Source: Lachnospiraceae bacterium (GTDB lineage: Bacteria; Bacillota; Clostridia; Lachnospirales; Lachnospiraceae). From it: DNA of 6,264 bases. The stretch lies in the NCBI GenBank assembly GCA_021205045.1, contig JAJPYH010000114.1:1-6264 (forward strand), given 5' to 3'. Made by a program: the position numbers and the translations under genes. This document shows, piece by piece, positions 1 to 5,613 of the stretch. A model generated the notes under the pieces. It searched no databases, was not told the origin of the DNA, and worked only from the letters and a program-made list of their open reading frames with translations. Each line of letters opens with the position of its first letter. Within the stretch, counting starts at the first letter, position 1.

Positions 1-53
1 CAGGCTGGCTTACTGCTGATCTGATCGAACGACCCTTTTGCTGACTAACACCT

Positions 54-96
54 TTAAAAATAAAAAGAGCCAGGATAAGGTCTTCCCCTACCCTGG
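54..96 (-). terminator. Rho-independent terminator after the lipoprotein gene
   Basis: Read on the minus strand, 96-70 folds into an 11-pair stem that begins CCAGGGTAGGG, closes with CCTTATCCTGG and includes two G-T wobbles. The loop is GAAGA. A T-rich tract (CTTTTTATTTTT) follows at about 66-54. This is a textbook intrinsic terminator, 83 bases beyond the lipoprotein stop codon. Positions 1-53 hold nothing I can assign. Confidence 0.85.
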
Positions 97-100
97 TTTC

Positions 101-154
101 ATTCTCTCACTTCCATTGTCCCATAATCAGTTCTCGCAAAAGAACTTTTGTTCT
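101..154 (-). repeat. 54-base direct repeat, copy 1 (downstream of the lipoprotein gene)
   Basis: This segment matches 871-924 at 51 of 54 positions in the same orientation. The differences are one base in the TTCCATTG/TTCAATTG stretch and two adjacent bases at 131-132. Similarity stops at the right edge and falls to about half of positions on the left. It lies between the lipoprotein stop and its terminator. It ends at 141-154 in a GAAC-N4-GTTC palindrome. It contains no gene I can support. Confidence 0.9.
141..154. promoter_or_regulatory. LexA (SOS box)-like palindrome, copy 1
   Basis: The 14 bases AGAACTTTTGTTCT form a perfect inverted repeat around a four-base centre, matching the Firmicutes LexA/DinR core GAAC-N4-GTTC. 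It overlaps the edge of a hairpin-forming stretch (153-176) just after the lipoprotein stop codon. No promoter or downstream gene for it is visible in the window, so function is uncertain. The same bases occur in the second repeat copy. Confidence 0.4.
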
Positions 155-178
155 GCAACAGGTTATTGACCTGCAGTT

Positions 179-817
179 TTACTCCGTACTGCTGTCCTCC
201 ATGTCTGACGAATTTGCGGAGGTAATCACTTCCCCGGTGTCCGCATTGACATAATCGACATGGATATTGTCAACTTCACTTCCATCGAAGATGTAATACA
301 TCCCCGAGTACATATACAGACCTAAAACGAGAAATGACTCGCTCAGATCCAGGGACTCGTTTGTGATGGTGATCACATATTCCGTGAAATCATCATTGAC
401 CGTAATGTCTGTAATGTTCGGATACGTTTCTGATCCAACCAGCTCATCCAGCGACTCACGAATACTGTCTGCAAGGCTGTCCATCATTCTCTTGTGCTGG
501 CTTTTGGTCGTCACATAGGTTGCGCTGCCGTCTTCATTCAGAGTGGCGGTATAACCCAGCTCATCAGCCTCCGCTTGCAGCTCTTCCTGCGTCGTCTCCC
601 CGACATAATCTGCTGGAATTGTGATTACAACGTCAAATAATTCCTTTTCGACTTCCACCTCTTCTTCCGCTTCTGTCTCATCAGCTGACTCATCTTCCTG
701 CGTTTCTGTTGCCTCTGCAGAGCTCTCTGAAATTGTTTCCGCTCCAGAAGAAGCAACGGCACAACCGGACAACGTGAGCGATGCAGCCAGAAACAGAGTG
801 ATGAATTTCCTTTTCAT
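179..817 (-). CDS. Putative secreted lipoprotein of unknown function
   Basis: I do not recognise a named family. The 212-residue product starts MKRKFITLFLAASLTLSGC, a short basic N-terminus plus hydrophobic segment ending in a lipobox with the lipidated Cys at residue 19. It should therefore be exported, cleaved before Cys19 and anchored to the outer face of the membrane. Residues 20-60 are a Ser/Thr-then-Glu/Asp-rich linker. The rest looks like one folded domain, beginning VVITIPADYV and containing an amphipathic helix (KRMMDSLADSIRESLDEL) and a Tyr-rich strand region (LGLYMYSGMYYIF). The start at 817 is chosen over an upstream GTG at 880 because GGGAGGAG sits seven bases before this ATG and the signal peptide begins there. 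The gene is flanked by two 54-base repeats and ends in a strong terminator. Similar small lipoproteins of unknown role are common in gut Clostridia; that is recollection, not a search. Confidence 0.85.
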   Translation of the reverse strand: MKRKFITLFLAASLTLSGCAVASSGAETISESSAEATETQEDESADETEAEEEVEVEKELFDVVITIPADYVGETTQEELQAEADELGYTATLNEDGSATYVTTKSQHKRMMDSLADSIRESLDELVGSETYPNITDITVNDDFTEYVITITNESLDLSESFLVLGLYMYSGMYYIFDGSEVDNIHVDYVNADTGEVITSANSSDMEDSSTE

Positions 818-870
818 TTGGTATCTCCTCCCATCAATCAATATTCGGGCAGATTTTCTGTCCTGACTGT

Positions 871-924
871 ATTCTCTCACTTCAATTGTCCCATAATCAG
901 GCCTCGCAAAAGAACTTTTGTTCT
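871..924 (-). repeat. 54-base direct repeat, copy 2 (between the WYL gene and the lipoprotein gene)
   Basis: Second copy of the 101-154 repeat, same orientation, 51/54 identical. Its right edge reaches the last base of the WYL regulator's TGA stop. Its left edge is 54 bases before the lipoprotein start. The two copies bracket the lipoprotein gene, with 716 bases between them. In the minus-strand reading both copies share a short open frame (KSSFAR-x-DYGT-x-EVRE), but copy 1 stops right after it and I see no start signal, so I do not call a gene. Confidence 0.9.
911..924. promoter_or_regulatory. LexA (SOS box)-like palindrome, copy 2
   Basis: The sequence is the same 14 bases as 141-154, a perfect GAAC-N4-GTTC palindrome. 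It lies 93 bases upstream of the lipoprotein start and touches the WYL stop codon, so it could control a lipoprotein promoter in the gap. I could not find a convincing -35/-10 pair next to it. Confidence 0.45.
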
Positions 925-1529
925 CAGATATACTCTTCCGCCAGTCGCCTGACCTCCGCCTTTACCTCCTCCACTACTGCATCTGGTCCTATAATCTTCG
1001 CGCCGCTGCCTAACGCCATCACCCAGTGAATGAACTGATTGCTGATCTCCACTTTTACGTTGACGATAAAATGTTTCTCATCTGCCGGGATGACCGTGAT
1101 GTCTTTGCCGAAGCGGTCAATGATCGCGCCGATCAGCTCGTTCCCACAGCAAAGTTTGACGGTTTCTTCTCTGCCGCCGTACATTCCAAACATCTTGCGC
1201 GCATAGAGCGCCATATCAAATTCTTTAAACCGTTTCTTACCCTCGCGCCGCTCTCTGGCGCTCCTGATGCGCAGCATTTTGTCCACACGGAAATGCTTGA
1301 TCTTGTCATTTTCACTGTCGTAGGCAATCAGGTAATAATTTTCATCATCCCAACTGAGTGCCCAGGGACTGACCTGATACCAGGCGCCGTTATGACGCAA
1401 CTCCGGTTCTTTTTTCACATTCCACTGGAAATACTGGAAGCGAATCTGCTCGTTTGCGGCAATCGCGGCATGAATCGCATCTACATTATAATAAATGCTC
1501 TCGTTCATGGTCTTGACGCGCTGGGCCAA
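924..1529 (-). CDS. WYL-domain transcriptional regulator, C-terminal part (separated by frameshift)
   Basis: These 201 codons hold the ligand-sensing half of a YafY-type WYL regulator. The WYL domain covers roughly the first 90 residues, with YQVSPWALSWDDENYYLIAYD as the core; the usual Trp of the W-Y-L signature is Tyr here. A WCX-like C-terminal extension follows from about residue 100. WYL domains bind small ligands or nucleic acids and tune the attached HTH domain. The open frame begins at a TTG with no ribosome binding site, and its first residues (AQRVKTMNESIYYNVD) directly continue the HTH-half protein in another frame. It is therefore the tail of one broken gene rather than an independent gene. 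It ends in TGA at the edge of the 54-base repeat. If expressed alone it would lack DNA binding. Confidence 0.75.
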   Translation of the reverse strand: MAQRVKTMNESIYYNVDAIHAAIAANEQIRFQYFQWNVKKEPELRHNGAWYQVSPWALSWDDENYYLIAYDSENDKIKHFRVDKMLRIRSARERREGKKRFKEFDMALYARKMFGMYGGREETVKLCCGNELIGAIIDRFGKDITVIPADEKHFIVNVKVEISNQFIHWVMALGSGAKIIGPDAVVEEVKAEVRRLAEEYI

Positions 1530-1912
1530 TACACCTGCCGGTGCAGCTGCAAAGCTTCATAATTGCTGGCAAGCCCCTCAATCTTTTTGATCAGCTCATT
1601 GGATTTTTTGGCTGTAATGAATTTCGCGGACTGCACTGAATCCACCAAAAGCTTCAGCTCCGCCAGCTCAAACTGCCGGTTCCCCACATGATAATAAAAA
1701 GTCCTGTCCCGCTGTTCCCTGATAATGTCCATACCGTATTGCCGCAGGCCTTCCATGTCGCTGTACAGGCTTTTTCGCTCGGCTGTGATTCCATACGCAT
1801 TCAGTTCGGAAATCATTTCGGCCATGCTGATGGAATGGGTCTCATCCGTTTCCTCTAAAAGGATCTTCATAAGATACAGAATTTTTAATTTCTGATTGGA
1901 TTCTCTTGCCAT
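1505..1912 (-). CDS. WYL-family transcriptional regulator, N-terminal HTH part (truncated by frameshift)
   Basis: The ATG at 1912 is preceded by GGGGAGA, a good ribosome binding site. Residues 1-65 form the winged helix-turn-helix typical of WYL regulators: KLKILYLMKILLEE, a wing helix pair and AERKSLYSDMEGLRQYG. Residues 78-120 match the linker before the WYL domain (ELAELKLLVDSVQSAKFI). After Tyr128 the frame goes wrong: seven unrelated residues (WPSASRP), then TGA. Shifting by one base at 1528-1529 restores the family sequence, giving Val-Tyr-x-Ala-Gln-Arg-Val-Lys. One base has therefore been lost, probably a G of a GTG Val codon. The intact protein would be about 329 residues, normal for the family. 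It lies 59 bases downstream of the flavin reductase gene and may regulate it. Whether the lesion is real or a sequencing error cannot be told here. Confidence 0.8.
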   Translation of the reverse strand: MARESNQKLKILYLMKILLEETDETHSISMAEMISELNAYGITAERKSLYSDMEGLRQYGMDIIREQRDRTFYYHVGNRQFELAELKLLVDSVQSAKFITAKKSNELIKKIEGLASNYEALQLHRQVYWPSASRP

Positions 1913-1971
1913 CGCCGTCTCTCCCCGAAGCTCAGAAATTCTCTATCTCCCGCAGGATCATTTTGCCCGCT

Positions 1972-2484
1972 TTATCGCTCCGGGACAAGAACCTTTTGAA
2001 TTTCGCCGATATATAAGTCGTGGAAATCCTTCTCCGGATAATGGGTATCAATAATGGTCTTGTCAATAAAATATTCCGGCTTCATCGGCGCCTGATAAAG
2101 CTTGCGGCAGACCAATACCAGCTTTGCTTCCTCAAAATAAGTATATCCCTCGCCAAATGCCGGGGTCAGCCCTGTTTTTGCTATTTTATCCTCATTCCTC
2201 CCGGAATGGGAACCGAGATAAGCGAGCTTGCTCTTATATTCCTCCGGATAAAATGACAGCGTATACTGCGTTTCCTTATCCAGGAACTCCTTCGTGTAAC
2301 GCTGAGGGCGAACATAACAGACCGCCGTCGGCATATTATTGCCCCAAATGGATCCGAGATGACCCCAGCTCGCAGTCATGGTATTGAAACCATGCTCTTT
2401 TGTGCCGGCTGTAATCAGCATCCACTCCTGACCGATCAGTGTCATAGGATTGAACTGTAATTCTTTGTAAGATATTTCCTTCAT
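1972..2484 (-). CDS. Flavin reductase-like (FMN-binding split-barrel) family protein
   Basis: This 170-residue protein belongs to the flavin reductase/flavoredoxin split-barrel family, cytoplasmic proteins that bind FMN and pass electrons from NAD(P)H. Visible family features are FNTMTASWGHLGSIWGNNMP (residues about 33-52, where the T-A-S-W segment normally contacts FMN), the following YVRPQRYT, and LSFYPEEYKSKLAYLGSHSG at about 77-96. Length is normal and the frame is intact. Start at 2484: AAGGAAA lies seven bases upstream. The natural electron acceptor cannot be deduced. The gene has its own long leader (2485-2663) with an inverted repeat, and the WYL regulator follows 59 bases downstream in the same direction, a plausible two-gene unit. 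Confidence 0.85.
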   Translation of the reverse strand: MKEISYKELQFNPMTLIGQEWMLITAGTKEHGFNTMTASWGHLGSIWGNNMPTAVCYVRPQRYTKEFLDKETQYTLSFYPEEYKSKLAYLGSHSGRNEDKIAKTGLTPAFGEGYTYFEEAKLVLVCRKLYQAPMKPEYFIDKTIIDTHYPEKDFHDLYIGEIQKVLVPER

Positions 2485-2595
2485 AATCGTTTCCTTTCTT
2501 ACTGAAATCTATTTCACTGAATGCAAATTCAGCATATCAGTCACTGCTTTACCTGAACATTTTTTCCTGCGTAATGCTCCCCTGCAGTCAATGCT

Positions 2596-2642
2596 TTTTG
2601 GGGAACATTTTTTAATTTTGCAAGGCAAATTGTTCCCCAAAA
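2596..2642. repeat. 12-base perfect inverted repeat in the smr/flavin reductase gap
   Basis: TTTTGGGGAACA (2596-2607) and TGTTCCCCAAAA (2631-2642) are exact reverse complements separated by a 23-base A/T-rich spacer. A third element, TGCTCCCC at 2575-2582, resembles the right arm and could pair imperfectly with the left arm instead. On the minus strand the hairpin starts 22 bases after the smr stop and ends 111 bases before the flavin reductase start. No T tract follows the stem on either strand, so it is not a standard terminator. It may be an operator, an mRNA 3' end structure or a leader switch. Nothing else is recognisable in 2485-2663. Confidence 0.7.
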
Positions 2643-2663
2643 TAAAAACACGAAATAATTTGC

Positions 2664-2918
2664 TCACAATTCCCTTATAATCAGTCTGGTAATTCCTTCA
2701 TTGTCGCCCTGCAGCACCCGCCTCACCTTTGGCTCTCTGCCGTAACTGAACTCATCTCTGACAGCAGAGCGTATCCTCGTGCCACCGTGGAAGCCATGAA
2801 TCACCCGGATCTCATATACCGAACCTCCGGCGGCGTCCACCTTTTTATGAATTGCATTCAGCGCCTTTTCAACGGTCATACCATGCACATCTATTGTAAT
2901 AACAGCTTCTGACAGCAT
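2664..2918 (-). CDS. Small stand-alone Smr-domain protein
   Basis: The 84-residue protein is almost entirely one Smr domain, the module at the C-terminus of MutS2 and in SmrA/SmrB-type nucleases. It shows the first motif as DVHGMTVEKA (residues 10-19; the usual form is DLHG) and the second as VIHGFHGGTRIRSAV (39-53). The end, GDNEGITRLIIREL, is also family-typical. Smr domains nick DNA or cleave RNA; which applies here is not visible. The ATG overlaps the kptA stop as TAATG, with GGGAG just upstream inside kptA, which suggests translational coupling. It ends in TGA, showing that TGA works as a stop in this genome. Confidence 0.85.
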   Translation of the reverse strand: MLSEAVITIDVHGMTVEKALNAIHKKVDAAGGSVYEIRVIHGFHGGTRIRSAVRDEFSYGREPKVRRVLQGDNEGITRLIIREL

Positions 2919-3472
2919 TATACTCCCGGCTCCTTCGTACCCATTTTCTCAAGATATTTCACCGGAACTGCTTTTGTCAGCCATACGCCGTTGACACTCC
3001 GATAAAATAAAATCCCATCCTCAGACATTTTTCCGCTGAGCACCCTGTAAATCACCGGCCGACCATGGCGCTGCCCGACCTTTCCGGCCGTATCAAAATC
3101 ACCGGAGAGATGAACGTACAGCCTTGACTTCGGGAGCAGCCCCTGCATGTCTATCGAAGCAACATATTTTTCGCCTGTTCCATGATACAGGATCTCGGGC
3201 GGCTTTACTTCCTCCAGTTCTACGTCCACCGGAATAGAGTGTCCCTGATTGGCGCGGATCAGTGTTTTATCCTCATTAAAGGAATATCTTTGCTTTTCAT
3301 CTTCCCTGACGATCTGTTCCAGCATCTCCATCGTCAGCGGATGTGTCCGGTTGATTCCCTCAATCAGCTCATCCACATTTGCCCATCCATGTTCATCCAG
3401 CGTTATGCCGATCACTTCCGGCTTATGACGCAGGATCAGACTCATATATTTGCTCGTACTCCGCAGTGACAT
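2918..3472 (-). CDS. kptA: RNA 2'-phosphotransferase, Tpt1/KptA family
   Basis: KptA uses NAD+ to remove an internal 2'-phosphate from RNA, giving ADP-ribose 1'',2''-cyclic phosphate and nicotinamide. The 184-residue product has the winged N-terminal lobe with LILRHKPE (Arg15-His16) and DEHGWANVDELI, KQRYSF (Arg62), RANQGHS (73-79), the NAD lobe motif LYHGT (95-99), SRLYVHLS (Arg117) and NGVWLT near the end. Arg15, His16, Arg62 and Arg117 have the spacing of the family's catalytic Arg-His-Arg-Arg tetrad, so the enzyme looks active. The usual H-V-H-L is Y-V-H-L here. The start at 3472 is chosen over one 84 bases upstream because the family begins here and AGGTGG lies nine bases before it. It is coupled to the Smr gene. 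The normal substrate in bacteria is unknown. Positions 3473-3579 hold no gene and only weak promoter-like sequence. Confidence 0.92.
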   Translation of the reverse strand: MSLRSTSKYMSLILRHKPEVIGITLDEHGWANVDELIEGINRTHPLTMEMLEQIVREDEKQRYSFNEDKTLIRANQGHSIPVDVELEEVKPPEILYHGTGEKYVASIDMQGLLPKSRLYVHLSGDFDTAGKVGQRHGRPVIYRVLSGKMSEDGILFYRSVNGVWLTKAVPVKYLEKMGTKEPGV

Positions 3473-3579
3473 CTTTTTATTCCACCTAAAAAAATGGTTC
3501 CTCATCGTCCTCTTATGGCTCCAGCCTGAATGAGCTGTGCAAGAAAGGTGCTGCATTTAATGGCGAAGGGAATTCTTTC

Positions 3580-3687
3580 TTAGAACTTGATGCCGACAGG
3601 CGGATAGCCCACTTTCATAAGCTCCAAATTCACCAGCAAGCGTCCGGTTCTGCCATTACCGTCGATGAAAGGATGAATGCTTTCAAA
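3580..3687 (-). pseudogene. Remnant of a Fic-domain gene
   Basis: Read on the minus strand, this 35-codon open stretch carries the whole Fic signature, HPFIDGNGRTGR (remnant residues 5-16), followed by LLVNLELMKVGYPPV. Fic enzymes transfer AMP or another nucleotide onto proteins, using the His and the DGNGR loop that binds phosphate. The fragment is open only from a TAA directly before FESIHPF to a TAA after GIKF, with no start codon or ribosome binding site. All N-terminal helices and the C-terminal part are missing. Its upstream edge abuts the T tract of the tRNA-Arg terminator, and kptA follows 107 bases downstream. I take it as the leftover of a deleted gene, too short to be active. Confidence 0.85.
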
Positions 3688-3690
3688 TTA

Positions 3691-3751
3691 GAAAATGAAA
3701 AAGCGGAATCTGCTTCCGTGTCAGTTAACACGTTCCTAGCAGATTTCCGCT
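3691..3751 (-). terminator. Terminator after tRNA-Arg
   Basis: On the minus strand the arm AGCGGAAATCTGCT (3751-3738) pairs with AGCAGATTCCGCT (3714-3702), a 13-pair stem with one bulged base. A small CGTGT/ACACG hairpin sits inside the loop. GCTTTTTCATTTTC follows (to 3691). It begins ten bases after the tRNA 3' end and should end the tRNA transcript, probably including the upstream DUF3881 unit. Confidence 0.88.
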
Positions 3752-3760
3752 TAAAATTCC

Positions 3761-3834
3761 CGTCTCCGACGGGATTCGAACCCACGGCCTTTCGCTTAGG
3801 AGGCGAACGCTCTATCCTGCTGAGCTACGGAGAC
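3761..3834 (-). tRNA. tRNA-Arg (anticodon CCT)
   Basis: The minus strand folds as a complete cloverleaf. The acceptor stem is GTCTCCG/CGGAGAC with discriminator G, the D arm GCTC/GAGC and the anticodon stem TTCGC/GCGAA. The anticodon loop CTCCTAA carries CCT at the centre. The T arm has loop TTCGAAT and stem GTGGG/CCCGT with two wobble pairs. It reads AGG arginine codons. The 3' CCA is not encoded and must be added by enzyme. It starts 16 bases after the DUF3881-like stop codon and is probably co-transcribed with that gene. A lone GATAAT upstream (3843-3848) lacks a good -35. Confidence 0.95.
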
Positions 3835-3850
3835 TTATTAAAATTATCTC

Positions 3851-4726
3851 TCAATGAACCACATGGACAGTTCCCTGCAGCCAGACCTCACCTTTGAAAC
3901 GGCGGCCGACAGCGGGCTCCCCCTGTAAATCCAGAGAGTTGATGGCAATCTCTATTGTAATATCATTTGACTTTAAAGTCAAAACATTTATTTCCTCATT
4001 GGTGTAAATATTGCGCTCCTGGCGGCAGTCGATGATCTCGCCAAGAACAGTATAATGATCGCTTTCCACACCGCTGGGTATGAAACTGGTATCAACGATG
4101 CTGTACAGATCCTCGTGCTGGATATGCTGACAGATGGCGTTGAACGTATTCATGTCCTCCATGGTCAGCGTTTCAATGGCGTCCTCATTACCATCGCGGG
4201 CTTCCCGCAACAGTTTCGTCCTTTTATGAGCCAGGACACGCTCACTGTTGCGCTGCACCACATTTTTCTCAATGGGCAGGAGTATTTTACCACCAACGGA
4301 GAGTCCTGTCAAACTGATATAATAATTTTGCAGGTCATTTAATTCCCTTGCCTGAAAATATGCTGTCTGGTTTTGCAGATAAAAAATCAGAAGGATGCCA
4401 AAATTGACCTCTTCGCACATCCCGGCGTAGGAGTTCTGGCTGGCATGGCGCTCTACCTGAACCTCCTCATCCACAGACTTAATATAACTCTGCAAATAAG
4501 GATAATAGTAATCGCAGGCAAACTGCCTGTCAGACCGGTAATCTCCGCACACTGAAATGCCAAGGGAAGGCGATACGTTTTTACTTAAATTTACAAGGTG
4601 TACATTCTCCTCCACATTGGAGGCAACACAGCTGTTGTGCTCTTTCACAGCTTCCGTGAGGATTTCCTTTAACCCCTCGTGATCCGTCACTTTGCTGAAA
4701 CCTATGGCGCGCATGTATTTGTGCAT
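3851..4726 (-). CDS. DUF3881-like protein of unknown function
   Basis: This 291-residue protein has no signal peptide or clear membrane segment and is probably cytoplasmic. Its opening MHKYMRAIGFSKV and its length fit what I remember of the DUF3881 family, found mainly in Lachnospiraceae with no known role; the assignment is by memory, not by search. The first half is mixed alpha/beta with a Tyr-rich stretch (CDYYYPYLQSYI). The middle has a charged helical part (SERVLAHKRTKLLREARDG). The end looks like a small beta barrel (YTVLGEIIDC to GRRFKGEVWLQG). The start is at 4726, where a full AGGAGGTGA (4735-4743) gives normal spacing. A GTG at 4738 overlaps that site and is less likely. It lies between serS and tRNA-Arg in the same direction. 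Confidence 0.8.
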   Translation of the reverse strand: MHKYMRAIGFSKVTDHEGLKEILTEAVKEHNSCVASNVEENVHLVNLSKNVSPSLGISVCGDYRSDRQFACDYYYPYLQSYIKSVDEEVQVERHASQNSYAGMCEEVNFGILLIFYLQNQTAYFQARELNDLQNYYISLTGLSVGGKILLPIEKNVVQRNSERVLAHKRTKLLREARDGNEDAIETLTMEDMNTFNAICQHIQHEDLYSIVDTSFIPSGVESDHYTVLGEIIDCRQERNIYTNEEINVLTLKSNDITIEIAINSLDLQGEPAVGRRFKGEVWLQGTVHVVH

Positions 4727-4749
4727 GTCAGTCGTCACCTCCTCAACCT

Positions 4750-4813
4750 GTGTCAGAAACTGATATTACAGGAACCGCTTCGCGAACCATGTAATCAGAT
4801 TTTCACCTGACAC
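4750..4813. other. Nested inverted repeat between serS and the DUF3881-like gene
   Basis: An outer perfect seven-base pair, GTGTCAG (4750-4756) with CTGACAC (4807-4813), encloses CTGATATTACA (4760-4770) facing TGTAATCAG (4790-4798), which pair except for a two-base bulge. The tip contains GG/CC and a GC-rich loop. No T tract follows on the minus strand, so it is not a normal terminator for serS. Its last arm ends six bases before the ribosome binding site of the next gene, where it could act in mRNA processing or translation control. This fills most of the 92-base gap. Confidence 0.6.
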
Positions 4814-4818
4814 TTTGA

Positions 4819-5592
4819 TTATTTCTCTGTCAGTGCCTCCAGACCGCCCATATAGGGACGCAGTACCTCTGGAATTCTGACACTTCCGTCGGCCTGAAGA
4901 TTATTCTCCAGAAGAGCAATCAGCATACGTGGGGAGGCCACCACGGTATTATTTAACGTATGCGCAAAATACTTGCCCTTTTCCCCGTTAACACGAATCT
5001 TTAATCTCCTTGCCTGGGCGTCGCCCAGATTGGAGCAGCTTCCCACCTCAAAATACTTCTTCTGTCTGGGGGACCAGGCTTCCACGTCTATGGATTTGAC
5101 CTTCAGATCCGCCAGGTCGCCGGAGCAGCACTCCAATGTTCTCACCGGAATATCCATGGAGCGGAATAAATCCACGGTGTTCTGCCACAGTTTATCAAAC
5201 CACACCGGAGATTCCTCCGGTTTGCAGACCACAATCATCTCCTGCTTTTCAAACTGATGAATACGGTATACGCCTCTCTCCTCCAGGCCGTGAGAACCCT
5301 TTTCCTTGCGGAAGCAGGGAGAATAAGAAGTCAGAGTGTGGGGCAGGGTCTTTTCCTCCACCACTGTATCAATATATTTGCCAATCATGGAGTGCTCGGA
5401 GGTACCGATCAGGTACAGATCCTCGCCTTCAATCTTATACATCATGGCGTCCATCTCCGCAAAGGACATCACGCCGTTGACCACGTTGCTTCTGATCATA
5501 AAAGGCGGCACACAATAGGTGAAGCCCCGGTTGATCATGAAATCTCTGGCGTAGGTCAGCACTGCGGAATGCAGTCTGGCAATATCTCCCAT
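4819..5592 (-). CDS. serS: Seryl-tRNA synthetase, C-terminal catalytic part (downstream of in-frame TGA)
   Basis: These 257 codons hold nearly the whole class II aminoacylation core that charges tRNA-Ser with serine. They open with MGDIARLHSAVLTYARDFM. The ATP and serine binding parts follow: MDAMMYKIEGEDLYLIGTSEH (the TSEH of the serine pocket), motif 2 as CFRKEKGSHG...RGVYRIHQFEKQEM, and motif 3 as NNTVVASPRMLIALLENN, ending RPYMGG. The sequence is of the divergent clostridial SerRS type and no catalytic motif is damaged. This stretch is in the same frame as the N-terminal part; the codons just before its first ATG (NGFYYL) are also SerRS sequence. That ATG has no ribosome binding site, so independent translation is doubtful, and without the N-terminal arm tRNA-Ser recognition would be poor. 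Confidence 0.88.
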   Translation of the reverse strand: MGDIARLHSAVLTYARDFMINRGFTYCVPPFMIRSNVVNGVMSFAEMDAMMYKIEGEDLYLIGTSEHSMIGKYIDTVVEEKTLPHTLTSYSPCFRKEKGSHGLEERGVYRIHQFEKQEMIVVCKPEESPVWFDKLWQNTVDLFRSMDIPVRTLECCSGDLADLKVKSIDVEAWSPRQKKYFEVGSCSNLGDAQARRLKIRVNGEKGKYFAHTLNNTVVASPRMLIALLENNLQADGSVRIPEVLRPYMGGLEALTEK

Positions 5593-5610
5593 CAGATAAT
5601 AAAAGCCATT

Positions 5611-5613
5611 TCA
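5611..5613 (-). other. In-frame TGA interrupting serS
   Basis: Codon 164 of serS is TGA, between GAT-GCG and AAT-GGC. Both sides are SerRS sequence in one frame, and relatives of this SerRS type have a Gly directly before NGFYYL. A single change of GGA to TGA explains it. TGA is the ordinary stop of the smr, DUF3881-like and WYL genes here, so a changed genetic code is unlikely. Confidence 0.85.

Noticed and set aside
871..880. The GTG at 880 as start of the lipoprotein gene.
   Set aside because: It would place 21 charged residues before the signal peptide, whereas the ATG at 817 has a strong GGGAGGAG site and begins a proper signal sequence.
101..924. The two 54-base repeats as a CRISPR array or insertion-sequence ends.
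   Set aside because: There are only two copies, 716 bases apart with a gene between, in direct orientation. There is no transposase and there are no short spacers.
1913..1971. A short minus-strand reading frame (SDKAGKMILREIENF then stop) resembling a protein C-terminus between the flavin reductase and WYL genes.
   Set aside because: Upstream it is only a shifted frame of the flavin reductase gene, with no start or family match. The flavin reductase itself ends normally.
3761..3834. tRNA-Arg as the attachment site of an integrated element.
   Set aside because: I find no second copy of the tRNA 3' end in the window, and no integrase gene. The adjacent fic remnant alone does not show integration.
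5580..5613. A possible selenocysteine insertion hairpin (TATCT-GATGGG-AGATA) 12 bases after the serS TGA.
   Set aside because: The five-pair stem lies in bases that encode conserved SerRS residues (YYLMGDI), and SerRS is not a known selenoprotein family. The site is expected to be Gly, not Cys.
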